Source: Polaromonas sp. YR568
Lineage (GTDB): Bacteria > Pseudomonadota > Gammaproteobacteria > Burkholderiales > Burkholderiaceae_C
DNA: 63,235 bases
Direction: 5' to 3'
Assembly: GCA_945878995.1 (NCBI GenBank)
Contig: CAMCUN010000013.1
Span: 1-63,235, forward strand
Part shown: positions 49,647-57,576 of the stretch, piece after piece
Position numbering within the stretch: position 1 is the first letter of the stretch
Layout of the letters: each line of letters starts with the position of its first letter
Position numbers and translations under genes: made by a program
Notes under the pieces: generated by a model
What the model saw: the letters and a program-made list of their open reading frames with translations, nothing else
Databases searched by the model: none
What the model was told of the DNA's origin: nothing

Positions 49647-50336
49647 ATGATTCTAAAAGCTATCTTTCTCTCTCTGCTGGCGGCCCTGGCGCTGATCATC
49701 GTGCCGCGGCTGTTCAAGCACTACCCGGTGCAGGCCTTCGTCAATGCACCCGCCTTGGAAATGCGCTCGCCGGTGGAAGCGCTGGTGGTGAAAACCCTGG
49801 CCTCCACCGGCCGCTTTGAAGCCGATCCTGCCGAGTTCGTGCAACTGCAACCTCGCATGGCCGACCAGTTGCAGGCCCTGCGCGAGCAAGAAGCCATGCT
49901 GATGCGGCGGGAGGCGAGCTTTGCGGGCGAGGAGAAAAAACGCCTGCAGCAAGAGCTGCTGGCGCGGGAAGGCGAGGTCAAGCGGGCCGAACTGGACTTG
50001 GCCAGTGGCGAGCGCGAGTTACAGCGCCAACTCAGCCTGGTGTCGGCAGGCTTTATCAGCCACACCCAGCTTGACAGCTTCAAGCTGCGCCACGAAAGCG
50101 CCCAGGCCCAGCGTGACATTGCCCTGGCCCATTCCCAGCGCGCCAGCAACAACCTCAACGGGCTGGTTCAAAAAGGCTTCATGGGTGAGCGCGCCGGTGG
50201 CCTGGACGTGAGCTACACCCAGCAAAAACTCGACGAGTTGCGCCTGCGCAGTGCTGAGCTGCAGGCCTGGGCAACGCTTTGGTTGTGGGGCGGCATCATC
50301 TTTTTGACGATCTGTTCTTTAAATTGCGGGCCATAG
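49647..50336 (+). CDS. Truncated membrane-fusion (HlyD-like) protein
   Basis: A 229-residue frame: an N-terminal membrane segment MILKAIFLSLLAALALIIVPRLF, a half-lipoyl motif EMRSPVEALVVKTLASTGRFEADPAEFVQLQP, then a coiled-coil hairpin (about 90-200). Full MFPs return from the hairpin into a second lipoyl half and a barrel, but here the frame changes after ELQAWATLW and ends in LWLWGGIIFLTICSLNCGP, an unrelated hydrophobic tail. The 3' half is therefore missing, either by deletion or insertion near 50270-50340. The neighbouring convergent sensor gene also ends early, supporting a common rearrangement. Not expected to work as an exporter adaptor. Confidence 0.65.
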   Translation: MILKAIFLSLLAALALIIVPRLFKHYPVQAFVNAPALEMRSPVEALVVKTLASTGRFEADPAEFVQLQPRMADQLQALREQEAMLMRREASFAGEEKKRLQQELLAREGEVKRAELDLASGERELQRQLSLVSAGFISHTQLDSFKLRHESAQAQRDIALAHSQRASNNLNGLVQKGFMGERAGGLDVSYTQQKLDELRLRSAELQAWATLWLWGGIIFLTICSLNCGP

Positions 50337-50358
50337 ACTGGCATATCTCCATCTTTCC

Positions 50359-50423
50359 CGCCCCCTCGGTGGATTGAGTTTGTCTCTTCAAGAGACCGTA
50401 CAACTATCGTGACAGAGGGGGCG
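50359..50423. repeat. Nested palindrome between two truncated convergent genes
   Basis: CGCCCCCTC (50359-50367) is the inverted copy of GAGGGGGCG (50415-50423), and the interior has the perfect palindrome GTCTCTT-C-AAGAGAC (50382-50396). The structure sits where the two truncated reading frames meet. It may be a remnant of an inserted element or a bidirectional terminator. Confidence 0.55.
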
Positions 50424-50955
50424 CTGACGACGATTGGGGCGACAGCGCATGGTGCACCAGCACCAAGCTGGGCTTACCTGCCACCGATTGCGCCATGCCC
50501 TGCGCATCTCCACCCTGCTCCACGGCCTGACGCACTGCCGGGTGACGCACGATCTGCGCGGCCAGTTGCGCGTCTCCTGAGAGAAAGACACGGCCCCGGT
50601 AATCAAGGATCAGAAACTGCCGCTGAGTGCCCCGATTGGAGCGCGACAGCAAAGGCTCCAGGTAGTTGTCGCGGCCCTGGCTGTCCGACAGGCCCGTCCA
50701 GACCAAGGGCGAGGTGGCCAGGGAGTGCAACTCATAAACCAAGTTGGACACCTCTGTGCCCAGCTTGGTGCTGACCAGATCCCGGTGGTGGGCCAGCTGA
50801 TTGAGTTTGAAGTAATAGCTGAACAGCAGCGTGAAGACCGCCAGCAGCAAAGTGATGGCGATCACATAGCTGCGAATGATGCGCGTGAGTTGCCCGCTGA
50901 TGCGCTGGCGCAAAGGGACCTGAATGGTCCGCAGGGCATCCGACGAGAACTTCAC
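50404..50955 (-). pseudogene. Truncated membrane sensor protein (N-terminal part only)
   Basis: A 183-residue frame with a cytoplasmic N-terminus, one membrane segment (about 29-48, SYVIAITLLLAVFTLLFSYYF) and a periplasmic sensor region (LNQLAHHRDLVSTKLGTEVSNLVYELHSLATSP..., LILDYRGRVFLSGDAQLAAQIV). It stops before any second membrane segment, HAMP, histidine kinase or GGDEF domain. Its start overlaps the stop of the binding-protein gene (ATGA), so the two formed one unit in which a soluble receptor fed a sensor. The 3' part has been lost at about 50400. Confidence 0.65.
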
Positions 50956-52178
50956 TTCAGAGGGATCAGTGAGCCAGAGCGCTCAATGCGCACGAACAGC
51001 ACCTGGGCGGGGGTGAGTGCATCGTGGCGTTTGTCGGTAAAAGCCGGGGTATAACTCCGCACCGCGACCTCAAAGGCTGGCAAGCTCTCCAGCGCCCGCC
51101 GTATGTCGTCGCCCTTGGTGTTTCCGGCCTTGTTCACCGCCAGCGCCAGCAGGTGCGTGGCGTCGTACGCATGGGCCGAACCCACCGGACTTTGTATTTG
51201 CTGCACAGTGCTCAAGCCCGAATCCTTGAGGATCCAGCTGGCCAAGCGCTTGGCCGCCGGTCTGGTGTTGCCAATGAAGCTGAAGGTCTGGATCACCTGC
51301 AGGTCCACCTTGTCCAAGGCAGGCCCGGCCATCTCGTGAATCAGCCCCCCCGTCATGCCCCAATGCGCCACGATGGGCAGGCGCTCGGCCGCAGGCAGGT
51401 CGACCATTTGGCTGAGCAAGATGGCGGCCTCCTTCTCGTTGGCCACCAACACCATGGCCTGCGCATTGGCCGTCTTGCAAGACTTGAGCACCTCCACAAA
51501 GCTCTGCTCACCCCAGTTGTACCAGCGCGTGGCCACCACGCGAATGCCATTGGTGGTGGCTTTGGCGCCAAGCACGCTGTCGCTGGAGCGGCCCCACGCC
51601 GTGTTGGGCAGCACAGCACAGATGCGGTTGGCCTTGTAGTGGGACTTGGCCCGCACCAGCATGGCTTCCACGCCCCAGCTGTCCTTGAGCGAGACTCGAA
51701 AGACATACGAAGGATCGCCCCCGTTGTCGGTGATTTGGTCAGCCGACCCTCACACACTGATCAGGGGCACGCGCAGGCGCTGTGCCTCGCCTATGGACTC
51801 GACCGTCACCGGGCTGAACTTGCCGCCCAGCACGGCGATCACGTCGGGCTGCGAAGCCATCTGGGCAAAGTTGTCCTTGCCGCGGGCGGCCACGCCCTGG
51901 TTGTCGGTGGTAATCAGTTTGAGCGGCCGACCACCCAGTACCCCGCCTTTGGCATTGATCTCGTCAATAGCCGCCTTCACACCGCGCTCTATGGCTAGAG
52001 GCGAGGTGTTGCTCTTGATGCTGTAGGCCTCGTCCAAGCCCACCATCACGGGCAGGCCCGTCAGCTGGGACGCCTGGGCCAGGCCACACGAGAAAGCGCC
52101 CGCCACAAAAGCAGCACACAGGCGACTCAGGCGACGCAGGGATCTAGGCTTGCCAAGTGTCAATTTTTTAACATTCAT
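50952..52178 (-). pseudogene. Periplasmic binding-protein gene with an in-frame TGA
   Basis: A gene for a Peripla_BP_6-type receptor. It starts at 52178 (MNVKKLTLGKPRS, signal peptide ending LAQASQ). Residues 1-142 are TGLPVMVGLDEAYSIKSN... up to QRLRVPLISV; codon 143 is TGA at 51752-51750. The frame then continues without a shift (GSADQITDNGGDPSYVFR) to the second part, which ends at 50952. In intact homologues a Trp codon (TGG) is expected at this position (ISVWGSAD...), so a single G-to-A change explains it. Either recent pseudogenisation or a base error; total length would be 408 residues. It was coupled to the sensor gene downstream. Confidence 0.75.
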
Positions 52179-52284
52179 AAACTTTATGTTACAGATCATG
52201 CTGATAATTTTTTATCTCATCCATTAAAAATACCTGAGTTGCTGAAAAAGAACTCATGCTATGGAATCGCCATTGCAGCAGTGG

Positions 52285-52315
52285 GCATAAAATGCGTTAA
52301 ACGTATAACGTGTAA
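52285..52315 (+). promoter_or_regulatory. Putative operator/promoter of the mazEF-like pair
   Basis: GCATAAAATGCGT (52285-52297), identical over 13 bases to the sequence before ccdA (11070-11082), contains a TAAAAT -10 candidate. It is followed by ACGTATAACGT (52301-52311), an imperfect inverted repeat. Confidence 0.5.
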
Positions 52316-52326
52316 AAGGTTCCGGT

Positions 52327-52557
52327 ATGCATAAAAGAATGACCATCACATTGGACGAAGATGTTTATGACGGCCTGTACCGCACCATTGGCAAGCGCCG
52401 AATGAGCCAGTTCATTGAGGACTTGTTGCGCCCACACGTCTTGGACACCACGCTCGATGACGGCTACCGCGCCATGGCGGCCGATGCTGCCCGCGAGGCA
52501 CAGGCGCAAGAGTGGTGCAACGCGCTTGCCAAGGACATGGACAGTGAAGCGCGGTGA
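52327..52557 (+). CDS. MazE-like ribbon-helix-helix antitoxin
   Basis: A 76-residue antitoxin. The N-terminal KRMTITLDEDVYDGLYRTIGKRRMSQFIEDLLRPHV is a typical ribbon-helix-helix DNA-binding domain, and the acidic C-terminus DDGYRAMAADAAREAQAQEWCNALAKDMDSEAR should wrap the toxin. The ATG at 52327 has AAAGG nearby. Its 3' end overlaps the toxin gene by 14 bases, as in many type II pairs. Confidence 0.85.
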   Translation: MHKRMTITLDEDVYDGLYRTIGKRRMSQFIEDLLRPHVLDTTLDDGYRAMAADAAREAQAQEWCNALAKDMDSEAR

Positions 52558-52870
52558 GGTGTGGTGGGTCGAGTTTGACCCTTCGGTTGGTTCTGAGATT
52601 CGCAAAACACGGCCTGCTCTGATTGTGAGCAACGATGCCGCCAACAGAAACCTCGCTCGCGTGGTGGTCGTGCCCCTGACCAGCAACACAGGCCGTCAGT
52701 ACCCCGGCGAGGCGGTGGTGTCTGTTGACGGCCAAAGCAGTAAAGCCATGGCAGACCAAATCATGGCTGCTGATAAAGCCCGTCTCAAAAGCCAACTTGG
52801 TACCGTCAACAAAGCCGATATGCAGGCCGTTGAGGACGCCATTCGCATCCAACTGGGCTTGGCCAAGTAG
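52544..52870 (+). CDS. mazF: MazF/PemK-type endoribonuclease toxin
   Basis: A 108-residue toxin of the MazF/PemK family. The sequence VKRGEVWWVEFDPSVGSEIRKTRPALIVSNDAANRNLARVVVVPLTSN contains the family core WWVxFDPxxGSEIxKTRPAxIVS with the catalytic Arg and Thr, and SSKAMADQIMAADKARL is the second block. It cuts mRNA at short motifs when free of antitoxin. The start is GTG at 52544, within the antitoxin gene. No sign of decay. Confidence 0.9.
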   Translation: MKRGEVWWVEFDPSVGSEIRKTRPALIVSNDAANRNLARVVVVPLTSNTGRQYPGEAVVSVDGQSSKAMADQIMAADKARLKSQLGTVNKADMQAVEDAIRIQLGLAK

Positions 52871-53090
52871 CGTTCATCTGGAATGCGACTACTCAGTTTG
52901 GTGGCACGTATGGAATGTCCACCTTAGTACAATCAAAAGTTGATCCCCTCCTGGTCAGCTGAAGTCTTGCCTGGCGTTCAAGTCATGGTTGACGCCATCG
53001 ACCTCCAGACGCTGCGCGCACTGCCTGGCTGCGCCTTGCGCGCGTGCGGCCTTGCAAGGTGCCAAGGGGTTTGATTCCAAAGGAAATTCC

Positions 53091-54182
53091 ATGAGTTTGA
53101 AATGCGGCATCGTGGGCTTGCCCAACGTCGGCAAGTCCACCCTGTTCAACGCCCTGACCAAGGCCGGCATCGCGGCCGAGAACTACCCGTTTTGCACCAT
53201 AGAGCCCAACACCGGCGTGGTCGAGGTGCCTGACCCGCGTTTGCAGCAGTTGTCAGAGATTGTTCAGCCAGAGCGCGTGGTGCCCGCCATCGTCGAATTT
53301 GTGGACATTGCCGGCCTGGTGGCGGGGGCCAGCACGGGCGAGGGCTTGGGCAACAAGTTTTTGGCCCACATCCGCGAGACCGACGCCATCGTCAATGTGG
53401 TGCGCTGCTTTGAAGACGACAACGTGATCCATGTGGCTAACAAGGTGGACCCGATTGCCGACATCGAGGTCATTCAAACCGAGCTGTGCTTGTCTGACCT
53501 CGCCGCGGTTGAAAAAGCCCTGCATCGGGTGAACAAAACCGCGCGCTCGGGCGACAAGGAATCCATCAAGCAGGTGGCCATTTTGGAAAAGTGCCAGGCC
53601 GCGCTCAATGACGCCCAGCCCGTGCGCACCATCGACTTCAGCAAAGAAGAGCGGGCGCAGCTGCAGCAGTTTTTCTTCATCACGGCCAAGCCCGCCATGT
53701 TTGTGGCCAACGTGTCTGAAGACGGTTTTGAGAACAACCCCTTTTTGGACAGACTCAAGGCCTTTGCGGCCAAGCAAAACGCGCCTGTGGTTGCCATTTG
53801 CGCCAAGATCGAGGCTGAGCTGTCCGAAATGGACGACGCCGACCGGCTGGAGTTCCTCCAAGAACTCGGCCAAAGTGAGCCCGGCCTGAACCGCCTGATC
53901 CGCGCGGCCTACACCTTGCTAGGCTTGCAAACCTACTTCACGGCGGGCGTCAAAGAGGTGCGCGCCTGGACCATCCACGTAGGCGACACCGGCCCCCAGG
54001 CCGCAGGCGTGATTCACACCGACTTTGAAAAAGGCTACATCCGCGCCCAGACCATTGCCTTTGAGGACTTTGTCAGCTTCAAGGGCGAGCAAGGCGCCAA
54101 AGACGCGGGCAAGATGCGCGCCGAAGGCAAGGAGTACGTGGTCAAAGACGGCGACGTGATGAACTTCTTGTTCAGCAGTTGA
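53091..54182 (+). CDS. ychF: Redox-regulated ATPase YchF
   Basis: Obg-family P-loop protein (363 residues, the exact family length) that binds ATP rather than GTP and contacts the ribosome. [22 protein letters not shown] holds the P-loop; [31 protein letters not shown] is the switch region; [16 protein letters not shown] replaces NKxD specificity. The C-terminal TGS domain is at [37 protein letters not shown]. The start at 53091 follows AAAGGAAATTCC. A gene of essential-core type on the far side of the decayed stretch. Confidence 0.96.
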   Translation: MSLKCGIVGLPNVGKSTLFNALTKAGIAAENYPFCTIEPNTGVVEVPDPRLQQLSEIVQPERVVPAIVEFVDIAGLVAGASTGEGLGNKFLAHIRETDAIVNVVRCFEDDNVIHVANKVDPIADIEVIQTELCLSDLAAVEKALHRVNKTARSGDKESIKQVAILEKCQAALNDAQPVRTIDFSKEERAQLQQFFFITAKPAMFVANVSEDGFENNPFLDRLKAFAAKQNAPVVAICAKIEAELSEMDDADRLEFLQELGQSEPGLNRLIRAAYTLLGLQTYFTAGVKEVRAWTIHVGDTGPQAAGVIHTDFEKGYIRAQTIAFEDFVSFKGEQGAKDAGKMRAEGKEYVVKDGDVMNFLFSS

Positions 54183-54225
54183 GATTGAACCTGCTTGCAG
54201 CGCCCTGGCTTGGGAGCGCCCCCCA

Positions 54226-54969
54226 ATGACCGAGCCCATTCGACTGTCCAAACGCGTGGCCGAACTCAAAGCCTGCTCGCGCCGGGAGGCCGAGCAGTTC
54301 ATTGCGGGCGGCTGGGTCACGGTGAACGGCCAGGTGGTGGAAGAGCCCCAGGCCCGAGTGAGCAACGAGCTGGTAGAAATCAGCCCAGACGCCAGCGCCT
54401 TGACGGTGCAGGCCGTGACCCTGCTGCTGCACAAGCCCCCAGGCGCCGAGGCAGGCCTGGGCCACTTGCCAGACACCCACAGCGCCGCCGCCTTGCTCAC
54501 GCCCGAGCATTGGGACGGTGACGAGGGCGCGGGCCTGCGGCCCCTGAAAAAACACTTTCTGGACCAAGTGCTGCTCTCGCCCCTGGCGCCCCGGGCCAGC
54601 GGCTTGGTGGTGTTCAGCCAAGACTGGCGCATTGCCCGCAAGCTGCGTGAAGACGCCCAGCTGATGGAGCACGAGGTGATCGTGGAGGTCAGCGGCACGG
54701 TTCAGCCCGGCGGCGTGGAGCGGCTCAACCGCGCCGACCATGGCTTCACGCTGGACGGCCGGCCCTTGGGGGCGTGCAAGGTCAGCTGGCAAAGCGAGAC
54801 CCGTTTGCGTTTTGCACTCAAAGGCGAGCGCCCCGGTCAAATTGCGTTCTTGTGCCAAGCCGTGGGCCTGACCGTGGAAGGCATGCGCCGCATCCGCATT
54901 GGCCGCGTGTCCATGAGCCGCCTGGCCGAGGGAACTTGGCGTTATTTGCTTCCTGGCGAGAGGTTTTGA
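54226..54969 (+). CDS. RluF/RsuA-type pseudouridine-synthase homologue lacking the catalytic Asp
   Basis: A 247-residue S4-domain protein (about 5-60: IRLSKRVAELKACSRREAEQFIAGGWVTVNGQVVEEP) with an RsuA/RluF-type synthase domain. In active enzymes the segment GRLDxxSxGLLLLTxDG holds the catalytic Asp. Here it reads SPLAPRASGLVVFSQDWR, with Ala121 aligned to Asp. The second block CKVSWQSETRLRFALKGERPGQI and GMRRIRIGRVSMSRLAEGTWRYL match RluF-type ends. Pseudouridylation activity is therefore doubtful, and an RNA-binding or ribosome role is likely. It follows ychF by 43 bases. Confidence 0.8.
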   Translation: MTEPIRLSKRVAELKACSRREAEQFIAGGWVTVNGQVVEEPQARVSNELVEISPDASALTVQAVTLLLHKPPGAEAGLGHLPDTHSAAALLTPEHWDGDEGAGLRPLKKHFLDQVLLSPLAPRASGLVVFSQDWRIARKLREDAQLMEHEVIVEVSGTVQPGGVERLNRADHGFTLDGRPLGACKVSWQSETRLRFALKGERPGQIAFLCQAVGLTVEGMRRIRIGRVSMSRLAEGTWRYLLPGERF

Positions 54970-55104
54970 GGCTTCACGGGCTGCGGTTTGGCCAGTCATG
55001 GTGGGTACCGCTTGCCTTGACGGACAGCGGCTTGCATGTGGCAAGTCCTGACAAGCCAGGTCTTTTTCTGTGGTCCAAGCGCTGGTCTCAAGACGGTGCT
55101 TGAT
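54970..55104. other. Short gene-free interval before palindromic repeats
   Basis: No feature is recognised in this stretch. Confidence 0.4.
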
Positions 55105-55512
55105 CGTGCCCCCGCCCCAGCCCTCCCCCAGAGGGGGAGGGAGCTTGTAGCCTTGCGTGCCGCCATCAAGCTTCACGGCTCCCGTATTCCTCCCTCCCCC
55201 TCTGGGGGAGGGCCGGGGTGGGGGCATCGCGTGCCACCAGTATTGGCTTGATCGCGTTATCTGGCTGGGCTTTTTTAGGCTTTTGCGTTTCGTGACCGTT
55301 TCCTCACGCGTGCCCCCACCCCAACCCTCCCTCAAGGGGGAGGGAGCCTACAGCCTTGCGTGCCGCCATCAAGCTTCACGGCTCCCCGTATTCCTCCCTC
55401 CCCCAGAGGGGGGGGAGCTTGTAGGCTTGCGTGCTGCCATCAAACTTCACGGTAGCCCGTATTCCTCCCTCCCCCTCTGGGGGAGGGCCGGGGTGGGGGC
55501 ATCGCGGGCCAC
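55105..55512. repeat. GC-rich palindromic repeat cluster
   Basis: Two blocks (about 55105-55232 and 55310-55512) are built from GC-rich palindromes with CCCTCCCCCAGAGGGGGAGGG cores and outer GCCCCC(A/G)CCCC ends that face each other. Between cores the same ~47-bp sequence (including CTTGCGTGCCGCCATCAAGC and TTCACGGCTCCCGTATTCC) appears three times, at about 55151-55191, 55355-55394 and 55427-55472. A 75-bp AT-richer spacer separates the blocks. This resembles REP/BIME-type repeats; it sits in the ychF to catabolic cluster gap. Confidence 0.75.
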
Positions 55513-55568
55513 TGTTGTCACTTTTTCAAAAAAGCCTTGAAGATCGTTCCGGATGACTCGGTCTATCA

Positions 55569-55584
55569 TTGACCATACAGTCAA
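55569..55584. promoter_or_regulatory. TetR-type operator candidate upstream of the Bug receptor
   Basis: TTGAC-CATACA-GTCAA (55569-55584) lies 25 bp before the ATG at 55610. Extended matches to the site near the tetR gene (60954) give ATTGAC-N6-GTCAACT in both. Confidence 0.65.
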
Positions 55585-55609
55585 CTCATTCAACCTGCAG
55601 GTCCTCTAC

Positions 55610-56581
55610 ATGTTCAAGCCTCAACAACTTTTGCCCGTCCTGGCCCTGTCTTTGGTGACTTCTTTGGTGAGCGCACAAGGGACCTACCCGCAGCGGCCGG
55701 TGCGCGTGGTGGTGACCGCCCCGGCGGGAGCTGCATCAGACCTGCTCGCGCGCTCTGTGTCTGAGCAAATGGCCAAGTCCACCGGCCAGGCTTTTGTGGT
55801 GGAAAACCGCCCGGGCGCGGGGGGTAACGTGGCCAGCGCCTATGTGTCCAAGCAGCGGCCAGATGGCTACACCATCTTGCTCGCTTCTGTCAGTTCGCAC
55901 GCCATCAACCAATCGCTCTACACCAACCCCACCCACCACCCGACCAAGGACTTTGCAATGATCGCGGCCCTGGGTTCCAACCCGAACGCGCTCATCGTCA
56001 ATCCTGCCTTGCCCATCAGGACGGTGGCCGAATTGATCGACTACGCCAAGAAAAATCCGACCAAGAGCTCCTACAGCTCTGGCGGCTCGGGCACCTCGCA
56101 GCACCTGTCGGCCGAGCTGTTCCGTTCCATGGCGGGCATAGAGGCCTTGCATGTGCCCTACAAGGGCTCTCCCGAAGCGATCTTGTCCGTCATGCGCGGT
56201 GAGGCGCTGTTCATGTTCGCCAATGTGCCCAACGTGATGGAGCTGGCCAAGGCCGGCACGGTGCGCATGCTGGCAGTCACCAGCACCAAGCGGCTGCCCT
56301 GGCTGTCTGACGTGCCCACGGTCGCTGAAAGCGGCCTGGCCGGCTATGAGGCCACCGCCTGGTTCGGCTTGGTGGCGCCTGCGGGCACACCCAAGGACAT
56401 CATCGACAAGCTGCATGCCGAATCACGCCGCGCTGTGGAGTCGCCCGATGTGCGCAAGACACTGGTGGCACAAGGCTTTGACATCATGGGCGGTTCGCCC
56501 GCTGACTTTGAGCAGTTCATCACTGCCGAAATTGCGAAGTGGGCCAAGGTGGTCGCCGCATCAGGTGCCAAGGCCAACTAG
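55610..56581 (+). CDS. Bug-family (TctC) tripartite tricarboxylate receptor of the catabolic cluster
   Basis: A 323-residue periplasmic receptor. The signal peptide MFKPQQLLPVLALSLVTSLVSAQ and mature YPQRPVRVVVTAPAGAASDLLARSVSEQMAKSTGQAFVVENRPGAGGNVASAYV are the Bug signature; LHVPYKGSPEAILSVMRGEALFMFANVPNVMELAKAG follows. The start at 55610 lacks a clear Shine-Dalgarno (CTGCAGGTCC). As the first gene of the catabolic cluster it probably binds the compound that cluster degrades. An ATTGAC-N6-GTCAACT site lies upstream. Confidence 0.9.
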   Translation: MFKPQQLLPVLALSLVTSLVSAQGTYPQRPVRVVVTAPAGAASDLLARSVSEQMAKSTGQAFVVENRPGAGGNVASAYVSKQRPDGYTILLASVSSHAINQSLYTNPTHHPTKDFAMIAALGSNPNALIVNPALPIRTVAELIDYAKKNPTKSSYSSGGSGTSQHLSAELFRSMAGIEALHVPYKGSPEAILSVMRGEALFMFANVPNVMELAKAGTVRMLAVTSTKRLPWLSDVPTVAESGLAGYEATAWFGLVAPAGTPKDIIDKLHAESRRAVESPDVRKTLVAQGFDIMGGSPADFEQFITAEIAKWAKVVAASGAKAN

Positions 56582-56601
56582 CCCCCTCGCCTCAAGCCGA
56601 T

Positions 56602-57567
56602 TCAGCGAATCAGCACCCAGCCCACGCCCGCCACGGTCAGCACCGCACCGAGAACCACGTCGAGCGTCACTTTGCCCTCGTTCTTGTAGAGCACACGGCT
56701 CAGGGGAATGACCAACAAGGGCGAGCACAGGCTCACCAGGTTGGTGACGGAAATGGGCACATAGCGCATGGCGGCGATGGAAAAAATCTGGCCCGCGATG
56801 GTGCAAGTCCCCAGCAGCGCAAACAGCCAGACCCCGAGCTGGGGCGCTTGCCTGATCTGGCCAAGCAGCTGGCGTTTGTCGGGCATGAAACAAAAATGCA
56901 AGAGCAGCCCGCTGAGGGCGCCGAGCAGGCCCCCCAAAAGCGGCTCGTTCCAGTCGCGAATGGCTGCTCCGCGCAAGACATTGCCCAGGGAGTAGGCCAG
57001 GGCACTGCCCAGGCCAAGCACGAGAATTGAAGACCGCCACTTTGCCCACAGCGCAGCGCGTTGGGCGCCAGTGTCGGCCTGAGATGCAGGGGCTTGGGTT
57101 GTGCTGGAGGCCTGGGCGCCGGCCTGCATGGGATTGACGCTGATGAGGATCAGGCCCGCCACGGCCATGGCCATGCCCAGGAAAGTGGACGGCGGCAGCA
57201 CCTCGCCCAGGGCCAGCCAGGCCACCAAGGCCGTGAACAGCGGATTGCTCACCTGGAAAATCCTGGCCTTGGCCGGCCCCCACAGCACCACCGATTCATA
57301 GAAGAACCAACGCCCCAGGTAGGTCGACAGCACGCCCGCCCCGGCAAAGCAAGCGATGGCCGTCCCATTCCACTGCGGCATTTCATGACCCGCAGCCAAA
57401 TGGGCACCAAAAGCCAGGGCCGCGAACAGCACATTGGTGGCGGTGGCAATCAGAAAACCCAGCCCCATGGGCAGCAGGCTGGAGGCCTTTTTGGTCAGCA
57501 AAATGGCTGCGGTGAAGCTCAGGAGCGCACAGCCCGAGAGCAGGTAACCGAGCGACTGCGGGCTCAT
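56602..57567 (-). CDS. EamA (DMT superfamily) permease
   Basis: A 321-residue protein with ten predicted membrane segments in two EamA repeats (TAAILLTKKASSLLPMGLGFLIATATNVLFAALAF and GLGSALAYSLGNVLRGAAIRDWNEPLLGGLLGALSGLLLHF). A polar loop (QAGAQASSTTQAPASQADTGAQ) joins them. The family exports or imports small metabolites; the substrate is not known. It converges with the Bug receptor gene and starts 9 bases after the hydrolase stop, so it is cotranscribed with the hydrolase. Confidence 0.88.
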   Translation of the reverse strand: MSPQSLGYLLSGCALLSFTAAILLTKKASSLLPMGLGFLIATATNVLFAALAFGAHLAAGHEMPQWNGTAIACFAGAGVLSTYLGRWFFYESVVLWGPAKARIFQVSNPLFTALVAWLALGEVLPPSTFLGMAMAVAGLILISVNPMQAGAQASSTTQAPASQADTGAQRAALWAKWRSSILVLGLGSALAYSLGNVLRGAAIRDWNEPLLGGLLGALSGLLLHFCFMPDKRQLLGQIRQAPQLGVWLFALLGTCTIAGQIFSIAAMRYVPISVTNLVSLCSPLLVIPLSRVLYKNEGKVTLDVVLGAVLTVAGVGWVLIR

Positions 57568-57576
57568 TCCTTGCGT

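Noticed and set aside
51750..51752. TGA read as selenocysteine
   Set aside because: The family has Trp here, the neighbouring sequence shows no SECIS-like stem right after it, and the fold does not use selenocysteine. A nonsense mutation or base error is simpler.
55105..55512. CRISPR array
   Set aside because: The repeats are few, variable in length and separated by palindromes rather than unique spacers; no cas genes are present.
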